Notes: generated by a model not told the origin, from the letters alone. A stretch of 64,000 nucleotides of DNA from Palsa-504 sp963744575 (GCA_963744575.1 CAVUUF010000014.1:434001-498000); one strand, 5' to 3'; shown: positions 26,246 to 34,777, counted from the first letter of the stretch. Translations and numbers: made by a program.

Positions 26246-27085
26246 TCAGATCATGTCGAACTTGTTCGGGTCGGGCCCGGTGCGCTCGTTCCGGTTCAGC
26301 AGGCTGATCGCCTCGACGTCGGCGCCGGACAGCTCGAAGTCGAAGATGGCGATGTTCTCCCTGATCCGTTCGGGTGTGACCGACTTGGGGAAGATGATGT
26401 CGCCGCGTTGGATGTGCCAGCGGAGGACCACCTGGGCGGGGGTCTTGCCGGTCCGGCGGGCGATGGACTCGATCGCCGGTTCGGTGAGGAGATCGCCGCC
26501 GCGCGCCAGCGGCGACCAGGCTTCGACGGCGATCTGGTGCTCGGCGCAGAACCCGCGTACCTCGTCCTGGGTCAGGTAGGGGTGGACTTCGATCTGATTG
26601 GCGGCCGGGCGGACCTCCGTCTCCGCGTGCAGCCGCCGCAGGTGGCGTGGCTGGAAGTTGGAGACGCCGACCGATCGGGCCCGCCCGTCGCGGTAGAACT
26701 CCTCCAGCGTCCGCCAGGTCGACACGTAGTCCCCGTCGTACCTGGTCGGCAGCGGCCAGTGGATCAGGAACAGGTCGATGTGGTCGAAGCCGAGCGCCTT
26801 GAGCGTCTGGTCGAAGGCCCGCCGGGCGTCGTCGGGCTGGTGGGCGTCGTTGCTCAGCTTGCTGGTGACGAACACCTCGGCGCGGTCCAGGCCGGACCGG
26901 GCGATCGCCTGGCCGACCTCCCGCTCGTTGCCGTACATTTCGGCGGTGTCGATGTGCCGGTAGCCTGCCGCCAGCGCGCTGCTCACCGCGGCCACCGTCT
27001 CCTCCGGCTTGACCAGGAAGACGCCGAAGCCGAGCTGCGGGATTGTCTGGCCGTTATTCAGCGTGATGTCCGGTATGGCGGTCAC
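26246..27085 (-). CDS. aldo/keto reductase
   Basis: A 279-residue NADPH-dependent AKR of the 2,5-diketo-gluconate-reductase-like (AKR5) group. The catalytic tetrad is present: Asp in G-Y-R-H-I-D-T-A, Tyr in E-M-Y-G-N-E, Lys in V-T-S-K-L, and His in L-F-L-I-H-W-P. The NADPH-binding I-F-P-K-S-V-T-P-E-R-I-R-E-N is also intact. It converges on the envelope locus with a 4-bp gap; the degenerate TnpB element has landed in its upstream region, about 20 bp from the start codon, which may have changed its promoter. Confidence 0.92.
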   Translation of the reverse strand: MTAIPDITLNNGQTIPQLGFGVFLVKPEETVAAVSSALAAGYRHIDTAEMYGNEREVGQAIARSGLDRAEVFVTSKLSNDAHQPDDARRAFDQTLKALGFDHIDLFLIHWPLPTRYDGDYVSTWRTLEEFYRDGRARSVGVSNFQPRHLRRLHAETEVRPAANQIEVHPYLTQDEVRGFCAEHQIAVEAWSPLARGGDLLTEPAIESIARRTGKTPAQVVLRWHIQRGDIIFPKSVTPERIRENIAIFDFELSGADVEAISLLNRNERTGPDPNKFDMI

Positions 27086-27105
27086 GAATCCTCCAATGCT
27101 GATGA

Positions 27106-27996
27106 CCGGCCTTCAGGCCGGGAAGGAAGCGCGTACAGTGCGCCTCCAATGTGTTTTCGGTTACTACTCTTATCCTGTAAGCATGAGAATGGCGTACCGG
27201 TGCCGGGCGTACCCGGACCAAGCGCAGCAGCAGGTGCTGGCGCGGGCGTTCGGCTGCGTGCGCGTGGTGTGGAACCGGACCCTGGCCGCCCGTCAGGCCC
27301 GCTGGCATGCCGGGCGCGAATGCACTTCCTATGCCCAGGCGGACCGGCTGCTGACCGCCATGAAGAAGGACCCCGACCTGGCGTTCCTGAACGAGGTGTC
27401 CTCTGTCCCACTGCAGCAGGCGCTTCGGCACCAGCACCAGGCGTTCACCGCGTTCTTCGCCAGGCGCGCCCGGCACCCCCGGTTCAAGTCGCGTCGCTCC
27501 CGCCAGTCGGCGCACTACACCCGGTCGGCGTTCACCATGCGCGGCAGCGTGCTGCGGCTGGCCAGGACGGACGACGCGATCGTGATCGAAGACCTCAACG
27601 TCTCGGCTATGATCCGCAACCGGCGCCTGGCCCGGGCGATCTCGGACTGCGGCTGGGGCGAGTTCCGCCGCCAGCTTGCCTACAAGTGCGCCTGGTAGGG
27701 CCGCGACATGATCGTGGTCGACAGGTGGTACCCGTCCAGCAAGGCCTGCTCGGCGTGCGGGCACCTGCTCGCCGGACTCTCGCTCAGTACCCGGCACTGG
27801 ACGTGCCCGGACTGCCGCGCCCGGCACGACCGGGACATCAACGCGGCCAAGAACATCCTGGCGGCAGGTCTTGCCGTGACTGCCTGCGGAGCTGGCGTAA
27901 GGCATACCGGGTCCTCCCGGGTGCAGCCGGCGGCGAAACAGGAACCCCAGCCCGCGAGGACTGGAATCCCCGTGCTCCAGGACGGAGAGTAGTCAA
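27106..27996 (+). mobile_element. degenerate IS605/IS1341-type (TnpB-only) element
   Basis: The left end has a perfect CCGGCC-TTCA-GGCCGG hairpin (27106-27121). The right end is the GGAATCCCCG...GACGGAGAGTAGTCAA segment ending near 27996. Both correspond to the ends of the intact element at 42654-44002. Only a decayed tnpB lies between; no TnpA Y1 transposase gene is present. Inserted between the aldo/keto reductase and trmO. Confidence 0.75.
27183..27992 (+). pseudogene. tnpB: TnpB RNA-guided nuclease, internally deleted
   Basis: The N-terminus (M-A-Y-R-C-R-A-Y-P-D-Q-A-Q-Q-Q-V-L) closely matches the intact copy at 42644-43888. An in-frame deletion of about 130 codons joins L-R-L-A-R-T-D directly to D-A-I-V-I-E-D-L-N-V, removing the first RuvC Asp motif (G-V-D-L-G-V in the intact copy). 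An in-frame TAG at 27696-27698 replaces a Tyr codon, after which the frame continues with the zinc finger C-S-A-C-G...C-P-D-C and the last RuvC Asp in D-R-D-I-N-A-A-K-N. Loss of a catalytic residue plus the stop means no nuclease activity. Confidence 0.9.
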
Positions 27997-28256
27997 GAAG
28001 GAATCCTCCTCTGGCCGGCCGGCCAGGTTGGTGTTCGGTCGTTTGTTCCGCCCTGCCCAGTCGCGGCCGGTCTATGCGGACGATGCGGTCAGCGGCGGAC
28101 GGGCTCGTGCTTCGATGGCCCCATGAGCCATGAGGTCAAGGTGACCATTCGGCCAACTCAGCCGTTCGCGGCGGTCACGGCGGGCCGAAGGTGCCTAACC
28201 AGACATCGCCGATTCGTGTCTTGCCGAGGGCCCCGCCAGCGCTGGAAACTTGGCTG

Positions 28257-28676
28257 ATGAGGACCGGATCGCAGTACGAGGTCGTTCCGGTCGGCTGGGT
28301 GGAATCGGTGCTGACCGAACGTTCCCAGGCGCCGCGGCAAGGCGCCGAGGGTGCGCCGCCGGCTTGGCTAGCCTTTGAGGCCCGGGTGGCCGAGGCCCTC
28401 CGCGACCTGCGGCCCGGGACCGAGATCATCGTGCTGACCTGGCTGGACCGGGCGGACCGGGACGTGCTCGTCACCCGCCCCCGTGGCGATCCGGGTAACC
28501 CGATGACCGGAGTGTTCAGCACCCGCTCCCCGGACCGGCCCAACCCCATCGGGCTGCATCGCGTCCCGGTGATCGCGGTCGACGGGCTGCGGATCCAGGT
28601 GGGCCATCTCGAGGCCCTGGACGGGACGCCGGTGATCGACGTGAAACCAGTGCTGGACAAGGTGGCCGAACGGTAA
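28257..28676 (+). CDS. trmO: tRNA (N6-threonylcarbamoyladenosine37-N6)-methyltransferase
   Basis: About 139 residues of the TrmO/TsaA (YaeB) beta-barrel family. It has the start Y-E-V-V-P-V-G-W-V-E-S and the signature R-S-P-D-R-P-N-P-I-G-L-H-R-V. The family uses S-adenosylmethionine to methylate t6A at position 37 of certain tRNAs. An ATG 66 bases upstream (28191) would add residues not normal for the family, so the ATG at 28257 is chosen. A clear hairpin terminator follows the stop. Shorter than proteobacterial TrmO, which carry an extra C-terminal domain. Confidence 0.88.
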   Translation: MRTGSQYEVVPVGWVESVLTERSQAPRQGAEGAPPAWLAFEARVAEALRDLRPGTEIIVLTWLDRADRDVLVTRPRGDPGNPMTGVFSTRSPDRPNPIGLHRVPVIAVDGLRIQVGHLEALDGTPVIDVKPVLDKVAER

Positions 28677-28706
28677 GAGCCCGGACTCCTCGCGGACTCC
28701 GGGCTC
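28677..28706. terminator. hairpin terminator after trmO
   Basis: GAGCCCGGA and TCCGGGCTC form a 9-bp perfect stem with a 12-base loop, beginning immediately after the TAA stop. Confidence 0.8.
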
Positions 28707-28783
28707 GTTACCTAGCGGATCAGGCACCTCATTACCTGTCGGGCACGAGGTCTGGCACCTCGTTACCTGCCGGGTCAGGGCAC
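28704..28783. repeat. three imperfect CTCGTTACCTG-type repeats
   Basis: Copies start at 28704, 28728 and 28759, each with CTC(G/A)TTACCT followed by a GGGTCAGGGCAC-like end, 24 to 31 bp long. The third copy overlaps the stop codon of the leftward DHA2 exporter gene. The array fills the convergent gap between trmO and the exporter. Confidence 0.65.
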
Positions 28784-30196
28784 GAGATCGAGTTCGGGCA
28801 TGGGCTCGGCCTCGGTCTCGGGGCTGGCGGCCGCCCGCGGCCGGGGCAGGAACAGCGCGATGGCCGCGGCGGCAGCGACCGCCGCCCCGCCGACCCAGAC
28901 CGCGGGGGCCAGGCCCGAGACGAACGCGGTCCCGCTGGTGTAGCCGCCGCGGGCGGAGAACACCGCGCCGAGCACGGCGATCCCGAACACGCCGCCCAGT
29001 TCCCTGATCGCGTTGCTGGCGCCGGAGGCGATGCCCTCCTGATCCCGCCGGACCGAGCCGAGCACGACGTTGGCGACCGGCGCGAAGAACAGGGACATGC
29101 CCACGCCGGAGACGACGAAGGCCGGCACCAGGGTCAGGTAAGACACGGTGGGGCTGGTCACCGCGGCCAGCCAGCCGAGCCCGATGGCCTGCAGGCCGAG
29201 CCCGGCGACCAGCAGCGGCCGGCCGCCGATGCGGTCGGACAGCGCACCCGCCACCGGGGCGATGAACACCGGCATCGCGGTCCACGGCAGCGTCCGCAGT
29301 CCGGCCTGCAGCGGGCTGTAATGCTGAACGACCTGGAGGAACTGCGCCAGCAGGAAGATCGAGCCGAACATCCCGAAGAACATCAGCAGCGAGGCCGCGT
29401 TGGTGACGGTGAACCCGCGGCTGCGGAACAGCGTCAGCGGCAGCATCGGCTCACGCGCCCGCAGTTCCCAGCCGATGAACGCGGCCACCAGCAGGGCGCC
29501 GATCACCACGGGCGGCAGGACGGTGGCGCTGGTCCAGCCATGGTCGTTGCCGCGGACGACGCCAAGCACGATGCCGAGCAGGCCAAGGCTGGCCAAGAGC
29601 AGGCCGGGCAGGTCCAGGCGGCTCGAAGAGCCGCGGCTTTCGGTCAGCCGGAACCAGGCGATCGGCAGCAGGATGACGCCGATCGGCACGTTCAGCCAGA
29701 AGATCCACTGCCAGGACGCCCCCTCCACGACCGCCCCGCCCACCAGCGGGCCGATGGCGATGGCCAGGCCGCCGACGGCACCCCAGGCCCCCAGGGCCAG
29801 GCCGCGGCGTTCCGGGGAGACCGCCGCCGACAGCAGCGTGAGGGTCAGCGGGATCACGATGGCGGCGCCGACGCCCTGTACCGCCCGGGCCGCCACCAGG
29901 GCGCCGATGCCGGGCGCGAGCGCGGCGGCGGCGGATCCCGCGGTGAACAAGCCGAGGCCGATCACGAACATCCGGCGGCGGCCGTACCGCTCGCCCAGCG
30001 TGGCCCCGGTGAGCAGCAGGACCGCGAAGGTGAGCGTGTAGGCGTTCACCGTCCACTGCAGCCCTTCGAGCGAGGCGTGCAGGTGCTGCCGGATCGACGG
30101 CAGCGCCGTGGTCACCACGAGGTTGTCCAGTGAGGCCATGAACAGCGCGGCTGAGGTCACGGCGAAGGTCCATGCCGTGGGGTACCTGGTAGTCAT
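28775..30196 (-). CDS. DHA2-family MFS multidrug exporter
   Basis: A 473-residue, 14-helix drug:proton antiporter. It has the L-D-N-L-V-V-T-T-A-L-P-S-I motif D1, G-E-R-Y-G-R-R-R motif A, and the G-x-x-x-G-P-L-x-G-G motif C (A-I-A-I-G-P-L-V-G-G) of QacA/EmrB-like proteins. Start ATG at 30196 with AAGGAG seven bases upstream; longer in-frame extensions would cross the operator. A TetR regulator gene lies immediately upstream on the same strand, with an 18-bp operator between them, so expression is almost certainly controlled by that repressor. Substrate unknown. Confidence 0.92.
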   Translation of the reverse strand: MTTRYPTAWTFAVTSAALFMASLDNLVVTTALPSIRQHLHASLEGLQWTVNAYTLTFAVLLLTGATLGERYGRRRMFVIGLGLFTAGSAAAALAPGIGALVAARAVQGVGAAIVIPLTLTLLSAAVSPERRGLALGAWGAVGGLAIAIGPLVGGAVVEGASWQWIFWLNVPIGVILLPIAWFRLTESRGSSSRLDLPGLLLASLGLLGIVLGVVRGNDHGWTSATVLPPVVIGALLVAAFIGWELRAREPMLPLTLFRSRGFTVTNAASLLMFFGMFGSIFLLAQFLQVVQHYSPLQAGLRTLPWTAMPVFIAPVAGALSDRIGGRPLLVAGLGLQAIGLGWLAAVTSPTVSYLTLVPAFVVSGVGMSLFFAPVANVVLGSVRRDQEGIASGASNAIRELGGVFGIAVLGAVFSARGGYTSGTAFVSGLAPAVWVGGAAVAAAAAIALFLPRPRAAASPETEAEPMPELDLVP

Positions 30197-30212
30197 TGCG
30201 TATCTCCTTGGA

Positions 30213-30230
30213 AGTAAGTAGTCACTAACT
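30213..30230. promoter_or_regulatory. TetR operator upstream of the DHA2 exporter
   Basis: AGTAAGTAGTCACTAACT is an imperfect palindrome of form AGTNAGT-N4-ACTNACT, lying 17 bp ahead of the exporter start. The same pattern occurs in the promoter of the adjacent tetR gene at 30867-30884. Confidence 0.75.
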
Positions 30231-30321
30231 TCGTGGGCTAAAATGCTGGGCGGAATGGTAGGCGTCTGGCGGGGGTGGTAGGCGTCTGGCGGGGTGGGCG
30301 CGTCGGGTAAGGTGCGGCGGC

Positions 30322-30858
30322 TCAGTCCTTCGGGCACCAACTGGTCCACCTCTCGTCAACGGACGGCAGGTCCATGGCGGCGGCTACGTTCATCAGCATG
30401 CCCACGGCGAAGAAGTCCACCACCGTCTGGAAGGGCAGGCCGGTGATCCGCTCGACCAACTCCCACAGCTTCTTGTACGCGGCCCGGGTGGCGTCACGGA
30501 TCTCGGGATCACTGCAGGCGGCGTAGATCTGCATCTGCAGCAGGAGCAGGGTCCGGTCATCGAGCAGGCGCGTGTAGGAATCGGCCATGGCCGCCAATGC
30601 CTCGTCGCCGGTCAGATCCCCGGCCGCCGCGGCGAAGGTCTCCCGCACCCGCTGGAAGCAGCGGTCGACCAGCGCGACGAACAGCGCCTTCTTGGTCGGG
30701 AACAGCCGGAACAGGTACGGCTGGCTGATCCCGGCCTGCCGGGCCACGTCCTCGGTGGAAGTGCCCGCCAGCCCGTGGACGGCGAACTCGGCGACCGCGG
30801 CCTCGAGCACCATCTCGCGGCGCTCCTCCGCGGACATCCGCCGCCTGGTTATCGTCAC
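30322..30858 (-). CDS. TetR-family repressor of the adjacent exporter
   Basis: About 178 residues. The N-terminal helix-turn-helix reads T-S-T-E-D-V-A-R-Q-A-G-I-S-Q-P-Y-L-F-R-L-F-P-T-K-K-A-L-F, a standard TetR DNA-binding domain; the C-terminal ligand domain is divergent. Start: the GTG at 30858 is preferred over the ATG at 30879 because a strong promoter (TTGACA, 17-bp spacer, TAACTT) ends seven bases before it, implying a leaderless transcript. The operator lies between -35 and -10, so it should be autorepressed. The exporter gene follows 125 bp downstream behind a second operator. Confidence 0.9.
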   Translation of the reverse strand: MTITRRRMSAEERREMVLEAAVAEFAVHGLAGTSTEDVARQAGISQPYLFRLFPTKKALFVALVDRCFQRVRETFAAAAGDLTGDEALAAMADSYTRLLDDRTLLLLQMQIYAACSDPEIRDATRAAYKKLWELVERITGLPFQTVVDFFAVGMLMNVAAAMDLPSVDERWTSWCPKD

Positions 30859-30865
30859 GACGACT

Positions 30866-30894
30866 AAGTTAGTAACCACTCACTACTTTGTCAA
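30866..30894 (-). promoter_or_regulatory. tetR promoter with embedded operator
   Basis: On the minus strand: -35 TTGACA (30889-30894), 17-bp spacer, -10 TAACTT (30866-30871). The operator AGTTAGTAACCACTCACT covers 30867-30884, overlapping the -10 box and spacer, ideal for repression. Confidence 0.82.
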
Positions 30895-31104
30895 GACGAA
30901 CGACGGTGACATCCTGCTCAACGACGACTTCAATCACCGGGTGTGCGTGGTGGACCCGGCCACGCACCGGGTCGCCTGGCAGTACGGGGCCACACCGGGG
31001 TGGCCGGATCGGCCCCGGGGTACCTGTCCGACCCGGACGGGATCGACCTGGTATCACCGGACTCGCTGCTGATCACCCACGCCGCGACGATGAGCGCCGC
31101 CTGA
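30888..31104 (+). pseudogene. 3'-end remnant of a secreted beta-propeller (NHL/PQQ-like) protein
   Basis: Translated pieces read D-G-D-I-L-L-N-D-D-F-N-H-R-V-C-V-V-D-P-A-T-H-R-V-A-W-Q-Y-G, then after a shift in the CGGGGTGGCC region G-S-A-P-G-Y-L-S-D-P-D-G-I-D-L and S-L-L-I-T-H-A-A-T-M, ending with TGA at 31102-31104. These are the last blades of a six-bladed propeller. No start or upstream part exists; the sequence joins directly onto the tetR promoter. A clear truncated and frameshifted remnant. Confidence 0.65.
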
Positions 31105-31118
31105 CGATGAGGCGCCGC

Positions 31119-31466
31119 CTAAGGCTGGTCGGTCAGCCGACGGTCCGACGGTATGTTCGCGTCCAGCAGGGCGGTCGATCCGGCCGCCCGGGTGACGGCG
31201 TCCTCGGTCCGTTCTCGTAGGCGCTGGAGGAGTTCGGCGTCGCCGAGCGGGATGCTGGCCTCGAGGCGGGTGCTCGCCTGGACCTCGGGCAGGTCCATGA
31301 CGGCGTCGACCAGGTTCTTCCGGTAGCCGGGGCGGACGTGCTCCGTCGTCGCGTGCAGGGAGGTTCTGGCGGTGCCCTCCGGGCCCGCGGCTGTCACGTC
31401 GGCCGCCGCCACTGTCCGGTCTCCGTCCTTTACCTCGATGTGGCGTGGCATCTCTGGATTGGTCAT
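31119..31466 (-). CDS. small conserved-looking actinobacterial protein, unknown function
   Basis: 115 residues from the ATG at 31466, preceded by GGGAGC. Acidic, no membrane segment or signal peptide. It opens M-T-N-P-E-M-P-R-H-I-E-V-K-D-G-D-R-T-V and contains V-R-P-G-Y-R-K-N-L-V-D-A-V-M-D-L-P-E-V and I-P-L-G-D-A-E-L-L-Q-R-L. Codon use is normal for the window, supporting a real gene. An extension to 31541 is less likely. No function recognised. Confidence 0.65.
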   Translation of the reverse strand: MTNPEMPRHIEVKDGDRTVAAADVTAAGPEGTARTSLHATTEHVRPGYRKNLVDAVMDLPEVQASTRLEASIPLGDAELLQRLRERTEDAVTRAAGSTALLDANIPSDRRLTDQP

Positions 31467-32311
31467 CGGGATGCTCCCAGTATTACTTCGTGCTGACCAG
31501 ACCGAGCGCCCCGGGTCCTGTTGGCCTGGCCCGGCACGCACTGCCGCGTTGCTGCCGCAAGTCCGGTTACTGCCTTGCCCCGGGACTTCCCGGATGAAAC
31601 GGGGGCGGGGTAATTCCGGGCCCGGTATCGGCCATGGTGCGCTGCCGCCTGGCTCGAGGCCGCAGCCCGGCCGGTAGGCGGCCCGTCGGGTGGCCCCGCC
31701 GGTGGCCCCGCCGGTGGGCAGGCCGTCCGGTGGCCCCGCCCGTGGGCAGCCCGTCCGGTGGGGCTGGCCCGTGGCTTGCTCGGAGTCGGCCAGTTCGTCA
31801 ATCTCCCCCGCCTCGCTGGCCTTACCGGCCCCACACGTCTAATCGCGTGGGCCCGGATCCGGGCGGCAGCCCGCCCGATAACTACATCGATGTGGCAGCG
31901 ATGCTGCCCAAGCAGCAGCAATGTGGCATCCATGCTGTTCGGGCGGGCCTGCGGGCGTGCCCGGGCGGGGTTGGGCGGGAATGGAGGTGCGCGAGGGGAT
32001 GCGGGGACGGCGGGGCACCAGGGGAGACGCCCAGGGCCTGACCCGGCCGGGTCATGATCATCTTTAGCTCGACGGCATTGCCATCTGGCGGCTTTTTGAC
32101 CGCGATCATTTCCGTGGGCTCGGCCGAACGGATAAAAGGTACATTCCGGGCGAGGCGTCTGGCTATAACGCCGACGTCGCCTCGGCGCGGACCGGGCCTT
32201 CAGTTTTCCGTAGCGGCATCGCGCCGCTCGCGTATTCAGCTGGCGCGGGGTACCCGGGCCAGACCGAGCAAATGATAAAATCGTGTCCCTGGCGTAACAG
32301 ATATCACAGTT
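31467..32311. other. long gene-free interval upstream of the chaperone-GTPase locus
   Basis: About 850 bp without a convincing gene; all frames here are low-complexity or shadows. From 31681 to 31765 it contains GGTGGCCCCGCC and GTGGGCAGCCCGTCC repeats. The part from about 32050 is noticeably AT-richer (TTTAGCTCG, GGCTTTTTGACC) than the window average. It may hold the promoter and controls of the grpE-hsp70 operon, or be foreign or degenerate DNA at the locus boundary. Confidence 0.5.
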
Positions 32312-32333
32312 CTTGCCGGCTATCCCCGGCAAG
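32312..32333. promoter_or_regulatory. perfect inverted repeat upstream of the grpE-like gene
   Basis: CTTGCCGG-N6-CCGGCAAG, an 8-bp perfect inverted repeat, 95 bp before the grpE-like start. Its CTTG...CAAG ends recall stress-operator palindromes such as HAIR, although the spacing differs. It could be an operator or an RNA hairpin in the leader of the operon. Confidence 0.5.
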
Positions 32334-32428
32334 CGGATGAGCTTATCGTGTAATGATGGTCGGCGTATTTCCGGATGTCCCTGAACCGCTTCCCAGGTCG
32401 CGCCCATAGCAGCCGGAAAGGGGGGCGA

Positions 32429-33139
32429 GTGGCCAGCTCTGACAGCCAGGAGGACGGGGCCGCTAGCCCAGAGGAGTACGAGGCCGCCGACCCGGCGGGG
32501 TACGGGGGGGCTGGTCCGGCGGGGTACGGGGGGGCTGGTCCGGCGGGGTACGGGGGGGCTGGTCCGGGGGAGGTCTGGGCGACGGCGGACGGGGTTACCG
32601 GGCCGGGCGGGGCGGGGCTGGCCGGCGAGCTGGTTGGTGAGCTGGTTGGTGAGCTGGTTGGTGAGCTGGCCGGGCGGCTGGACCGGGTGGAGACACAGCT
32701 CGCCGAGTTCAACCGGCGTGCGGCGCACCGGGAAGCGGTGATCGACCGGCTGCACGAGGAAAACCAGCGCCTGCGCGACGGATTCGGGCGGCTCGTCCTC
32801 GAGCCCGTGGTGACCGACCTGATCCGGCTGCACGACCAGCTCGACCGTGAGGTGCGGCGGCTGCGGGCGGACGGGCAGGATCCGCGGCTGGTCTGGTCGT
32901 TCGCCGAAGACGTCGCGCAGATCCTGGACCGGTGCGGCGTCGAGATCTTCTCGGCCGAGCCGGGCGACTCCTTCGAACGCGACCGGCACCGCCCGCTGGC
33001 CGCGGTGACCTGTGACGACGAGTCCCGGCACGGCACCGTGGCGGAGGTCATCGCCGCCGGGTTCCTCGAGCGTGACACGGGCCGGGTCAGGCGGCCCGTG
33101 CAGGTGCGCGTGTACCGGTACTCCTCCCCCGCTGTGTGA
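32429..33139 (+). CDS. GrpE-like nucleotide exchange factor with repeat-rich N-terminus
   Basis: About 236 residues from the GTG at 32429 (AAAGGGG upstream). Residues 20-50 are three copies of A-G-Y-G-G-A-G-P, and residues 67-80 three G-E-L-V repeats leading into a coiled coil (R-L-D-R-V-E-T-Q-L-A-E-F-N-R-R-A-A-H-R-E). The rest resembles the GrpE head: L-R-D-G-F-G-R-L-V-L-E-P-V-V-T-D-L-I-R-L-H-D and a C-terminal beta domain. It lies six bases upstream of an Hsp70 gene, so it likely serves that Hsp70 and not the housekeeping DnaK, whose normal operon (dnaK-grpE-dnaJ-hspR) is arranged differently. No DnaJ or HspR gene is here. Confidence 0.75.
   Translation: MASSDSQEDGAASPEEYEAADPAGYGGAGPAGYGGAGPAGYGGAGPGEVWATADGVTGPGGAGLAGELVGELVGELVGELAGRLDRVETQLAEFNRRAAHREAVIDRLHEENQRLRDGFGRLVLEPVVTDLIRLHDQLDREVRRLRADGQDPRLVWSFAEDVAQILDRCGVEIFSAEPGDSFERDRHRPLAAVTCDDESRHGTVAEVIAAGFLERDTGRVRRPVQVRVYRYSSPAV
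32492..32563. repeat. three 24-bp tandem repeats in the grpE-like gene
   Basis: The unit beginning CCGGCGGGGTACGGGG occurs at 32492, 32516 and 32540 and encodes Pro-Ala-Gly-Tyr-Gly-Gly-Ala-Gly. It precedes a second array of three 12-bp GAGCTGGTTGGT units at 32627-32662. Both keep frame. Confidence 0.9.
32627..32662. repeat. three 12-bp GAGCTGGTTGGT repeats
   Basis: Perfect tandem units encoding Glu-Leu-Val-Gly at the start of the predicted coiled coil of the GrpE-like protein. Confidence 0.9.
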
Positions 33140-33145
33140 GGTGAC

Positions 33146-34777
33146 ATGACTACCTACGGAATCGACCTCGGCACCACCTATTCCTGCATCGCCTGTGTAG
33201 ACGAGACGGGCCGGCCGGTCGTCCTGAAGAGCGAGGTCGGGGAGGAAACCACGCCGTCGGTGGTCTACTTCGAGTCACCGGACAACGTGGTGGTGGGCAG
33301 GCAGGCCAAGGACTCGGCCGTGCTCGCGCCGCAGCTGGTCGTCGAGCTGGTCAAGCGGCAGATGGGCGAGGACGTCCACTACTCCTTCCACGGGCAGGAC
33401 CACACCCCCGAGTCGGTCTCCGCGCTGATCCTGCGAGAACTGGCCCGCGCCGCGCAGCAGCAGACCGGCGAGGAGGTCCGCGAGGTGGTGATCACCGTGC
33501 CGGCCTATTTCGGGCTGCTCGAGCGCGAGGCCACCCGCAAGGCCGGGCAGATCGCCGGCCTGAACGTGCTGGACGTCCTGGCCGAGCCGGTCGCCGCCGC
33601 GCTGAACTACCAGGCGCTGGAGCACGGCGGACCGGGCGATCAGCCCGGGGTACGGCACATCTTCGTCTTCGACCTCGGCGGCGGGACCTTCGACACCACG
33701 GTCATCCGCATCGACGGCCACGACATCCAGGTCGTCTGCACCGACGGGAACCACCACCTGGGCGGCGCCGACTGGGACAGCGCGATCATCGACTTCCTGC
33801 TGCACGGCTTCACCGAGCAGTACCCGCAGCTCGACCCGGGCGGCGACGAGCAGTTCATGCAGGATCTCGCGACCTCAGCCGAGCAGCTGAAGAAGGCGCT
33901 GAGCGCCACCCAGGCGCGCAAGCACAACGTCCGGTTCGACGGCTCGGTCGTGCAGCTCGAACTGACCAGGGAGCACCTCGAGGAGCTCACCTCCGAGCTG
34001 CTCGAGCGCACCATGGAGATCACCGAGCGGACCATAGCCACGGCGCGGGACAAGGGCGTCGAGCGCTTCGACGACGTGCTCCTGGTGGGCGGCATGACCA
34101 TCGCCCCGGTGATCGCGCGGACCCTCAAGGAGCGGTTCGGGCTGGACGCCCGGTTGCAGGACCCGCACCTGGCGGTGGCCAAGGGCGCCGCGCTGTTCGC
34201 CCTGATGAAAAAGGTGAAGGTGAGCATGCCCGAGGGCGGCGCAGACGCGGCCCAGGAGGTGGCCGACCAGCTGGGGATCAGCGTCGAGCAGGCCGTGACC
34301 ATGGTGGCGCAGCGCGTGGCCACGGTCGTGCCGCGGGCCTTCGGGCTCAAGGTCGTGGACCGATCCGACCCCGTATTCAGGACCGACCCCAACCGGGCCC
34401 GGGAGTACATCGCGCACCTGCTCGAGGCGAACACGCCGCTACCCGCCGACACCGGCCCGCAGACGTTCTATACCGTCGCGGACAACCAGCGCGAGGTCAA
34501 GCTGGAGGTGTGGGAGCAGGCTGGGTCGATCGCCTCGGCAGAGCTCGAGCACAACAGCCACATCGGCGAGGGGACCCTGACCGACCTGCCGCGCCGGCCC
34601 GCCGGGGCCCCGTTCGAGGTGGTCTTCCACATGACGGACACCGGGCTGCTGCAGGTGCACGGCTGGGAAGCCGGTTCCGGGCGGGAGGTCCGTTTCGAGA
34701 TCCAGATCGGCGGCCTGGACGAGACGGAGGTGCGGCAGGCCACCGCGCGGGTGGCCCGCTACGAGGTGACCGGGTAA
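33146..34777 (+). CDS. Hsp70-family chaperone (DnaK-like, lid-less)
   Basis: A 543-residue Hsp70. ATPase motifs are intact: G-I-D-L-G-T-T-Y-S (phosphate 1, residues 5-13), F-D-L-G-G-G-T-F-D-T-T (phosphate 2), and L-L-V-G-G-M-T (adenosine). A beta-sandwich substrate domain follows (V-P-R-A-F-G-L-K-V, F-Y-T-V-A-D-N-Q), but the alpha-helical lid is missing; a housekeeping DnaK is over 600 residues. Between the ATPase and substrate domains is an unusual insert, D-Q-L-G-I-S-V-E-Q-A-V-T-M. It is the first enzyme of a coupled operon with FN3 and GTPase genes, implying a dedicated client. Start ATG has GAGGTG upstream. Confidence 0.9.
   Translation: MTTYGIDLGTTYSCIACVDETGRPVVLKSEVGEETTPSVVYFESPDNVVVGRQAKDSAVLAPQLVVELVKRQMGEDVHYSFHGQDHTPESVSALILRELARAAQQQTGEEVREVVITVPAYFGLLEREATRKAGQIAGLNVLDVLAEPVAAALNYQALEHGGPGDQPGVRHIFVFDLGGGTFDTTVIRIDGHDIQVVCTDGNHHLGGADWDSAIIDFLLHGFTEQYPQLDPGGDEQFMQDLATSAEQLKKALSATQARKHNVRFDGSVVQLELTREHLEELTSELLERTMEITERTIATARDKGVERFDDVLLVGGMTIAPVIARTLKERFGLDARLQDPHLAVAKGAALFALMKKVKVSMPEGGADAAQEVADQLGISVEQAVTMVAQRVATVVPRAFGLKVVDRSDPVFRTDPNRAREYIAHLLEANTPLPADTGPQTFYTVADNQREVKLEVWEQAGSIASAELEHNSHIGEGTLTDLPRRPAGAPFEVVFHMTDTGLLQVHGWEAGSGREVRFEIQIGGLDETEVRQATARVARYEVTG

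Noticed and set aside
31634..32041. 135-codon plus-strand frame in the gene-free interval
   Set aside because: Composed mostly of repeat-encoded Arg/Pro/Gly/Trp with no ribosome-binding site.
31463..33031. 522-codon minus-strand frame across the leader and grpE-like gene
   Set aside because: Low-complexity, antisense to the grpE-like gene, no recognisable motif.
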